The translations under genes and the position numbers were made by a program. From contig DDRC01000251.1 of assembly GCA_002342985.1 (NCBI GenBank), forward strand, positions 1-5,922: DNA of 5,922 nucleotides. The letters run 5' to 3'. The DNA comes from Flavobacteriales bacterium UBA2426 (GTDB lineage: Bacteria > Bacteroidota > Bacteroidia > Flavobacteriales_F > PHOS-HE28). This document shows, one piece after another, positions 5,686-5,922 of the stretch (positions within the stretch are counted from its first letter, which is position 1; each line of letters starts with the position of its first letter). Below the pieces are notes generated by a model. That model searched no databases and had not been told where the DNA came from. It saw only the letters and a list, made by a program, of their open reading frames with translations.

Positions 5686-5922
5686 ATGACCACGAAGACC
5701 GCGACCCCCGGCCACGCCCGCGGAGCCAAGGCCAAGACCGCACCCCCCGCCTCGGCGGCACCTGGAAAGGAGACCCATCTGCGCTGGTTCAAGGACATGA
5801 TCCTCATGCGCCGCTTCGAGGAGAAGTGCGGCCACCTGTACACCATGCAGAAGTTCGGTGGATTCTGCCACCTCTACATCGGCCAGGAGGCCGTGCTCGC
5901 GGGCATGGTCACCGCCATCCGC
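5686..5922 (+). CDS. pdhA: Pyruvate dehydrogenase E1 component, alpha subunit (3' truncated)
   Basis: The first 79 residues are present; the gene continues past the right edge. E1 alpha, with E1 beta, binds thiamine diphosphate and decarboxylates pyruvate, passing the acetyl group to the lipoyl domains of E2. After a low-complexity lead of about 28 residues rich in K, A, P and T, the conserved start of the family appears: LRWFKDMILMRRFEEK (32-47), then LYTMQKFGGFCHLYIGQEAV (51-70). The last block is diagnostic of E1 alpha subunits of 2-oxoacid dehydrogenases, and the GGFCHLYIGQEAV wording fits the pyruvate type best. The thiamine diphosphate motif lies beyond the window. A branched-chain or acetoin dehydrogenase alpha subunit is possible but less likely. 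ATG 5686 is the first in-frame ATG after the promoter box. Confidence 0.9.
   Translation, partial: MTTKTATPGHARGAKAKTAPPASAAPGKETHLRWFKDMILMRRFEEKCGHLYTMQKFGGFCHLYIGQEAVLAGMVTAIR

Noticed and set aside
4527..5846. 439-codon minus-strand frame crossing the VTC, cytidine deaminase and E1 alpha genes
   Set aside because: It runs through three recognisable genes and two promoter regions, and its product shows no domain. It is a by-product of GC-rich codon structure.

Overview
The window looks like a chromosomal segment of a GC-rich member of the Bacteroidota, probably an uncultured flavobacterial lineage. Four things support this. The first gene ends in a type IX secretion (T9SS) sorting domain. 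There is a DUF2851 gene, a family I know mainly from Bacteroidetes. Several gene starts are preceded by boxes like the Bacteroidetes sigma-factor -7 element TAnnTTTG. None of the five visible start codons has a convincing Shine-Dalgarno sequence. No tRNA, rRNA, CRISPR array, insertion sequence or integrase is visible.

Layout. Positions 1-2109 (+) hold the 3' part of a large surface protein: a repetitive body, a phage-type S74 intramolecular chaperone domain, a coiled coil and a T9SS sorting domain. Its start lies left of the window. A strong 32-nt hairpin (2143-2174) follows in the 173-nt gap. Positions 2283-3614 (+) encode a DUF2851 protein. Its stop codon directly abuts that of the convergent gene to its right, together reading TGATCA. 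Positions 3615-5038 (-) form a two-gene operon: a VTC-type polyphosphate polymerase-domain protein, probably starting at GTG 5038, followed after 14 nt by a DUF4956 membrane protein. A 97-nt divergent promoter region (5039-5135) separates this operon from a cytidine deaminase gene (5136-5618, +). After a 67-nt gap with a perfect TAnnTTTG box and a 14-bp palindrome, the gene for the pyruvate dehydrogenase E1 alpha subunit begins at 5686 and runs off the right edge.

How the genes relate. The clearest functional unit is the VTC/DUF4956 pair. It places a soluble tunnel-fold polymerase-like domain next to a multi-pass membrane partner, a split version of the arrangement found in eukaryotic VTC complexes. 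Cytidine deaminase (pyrimidine salvage) and pyruvate dehydrogenase (entry to the TCA cycle) are housekeeping genes with their own promoters. The surface protein is the accessory element. It is the most unusual protein here, because a potentially self-cleaving chaperone lies upstream of the C-terminal secretion signal.
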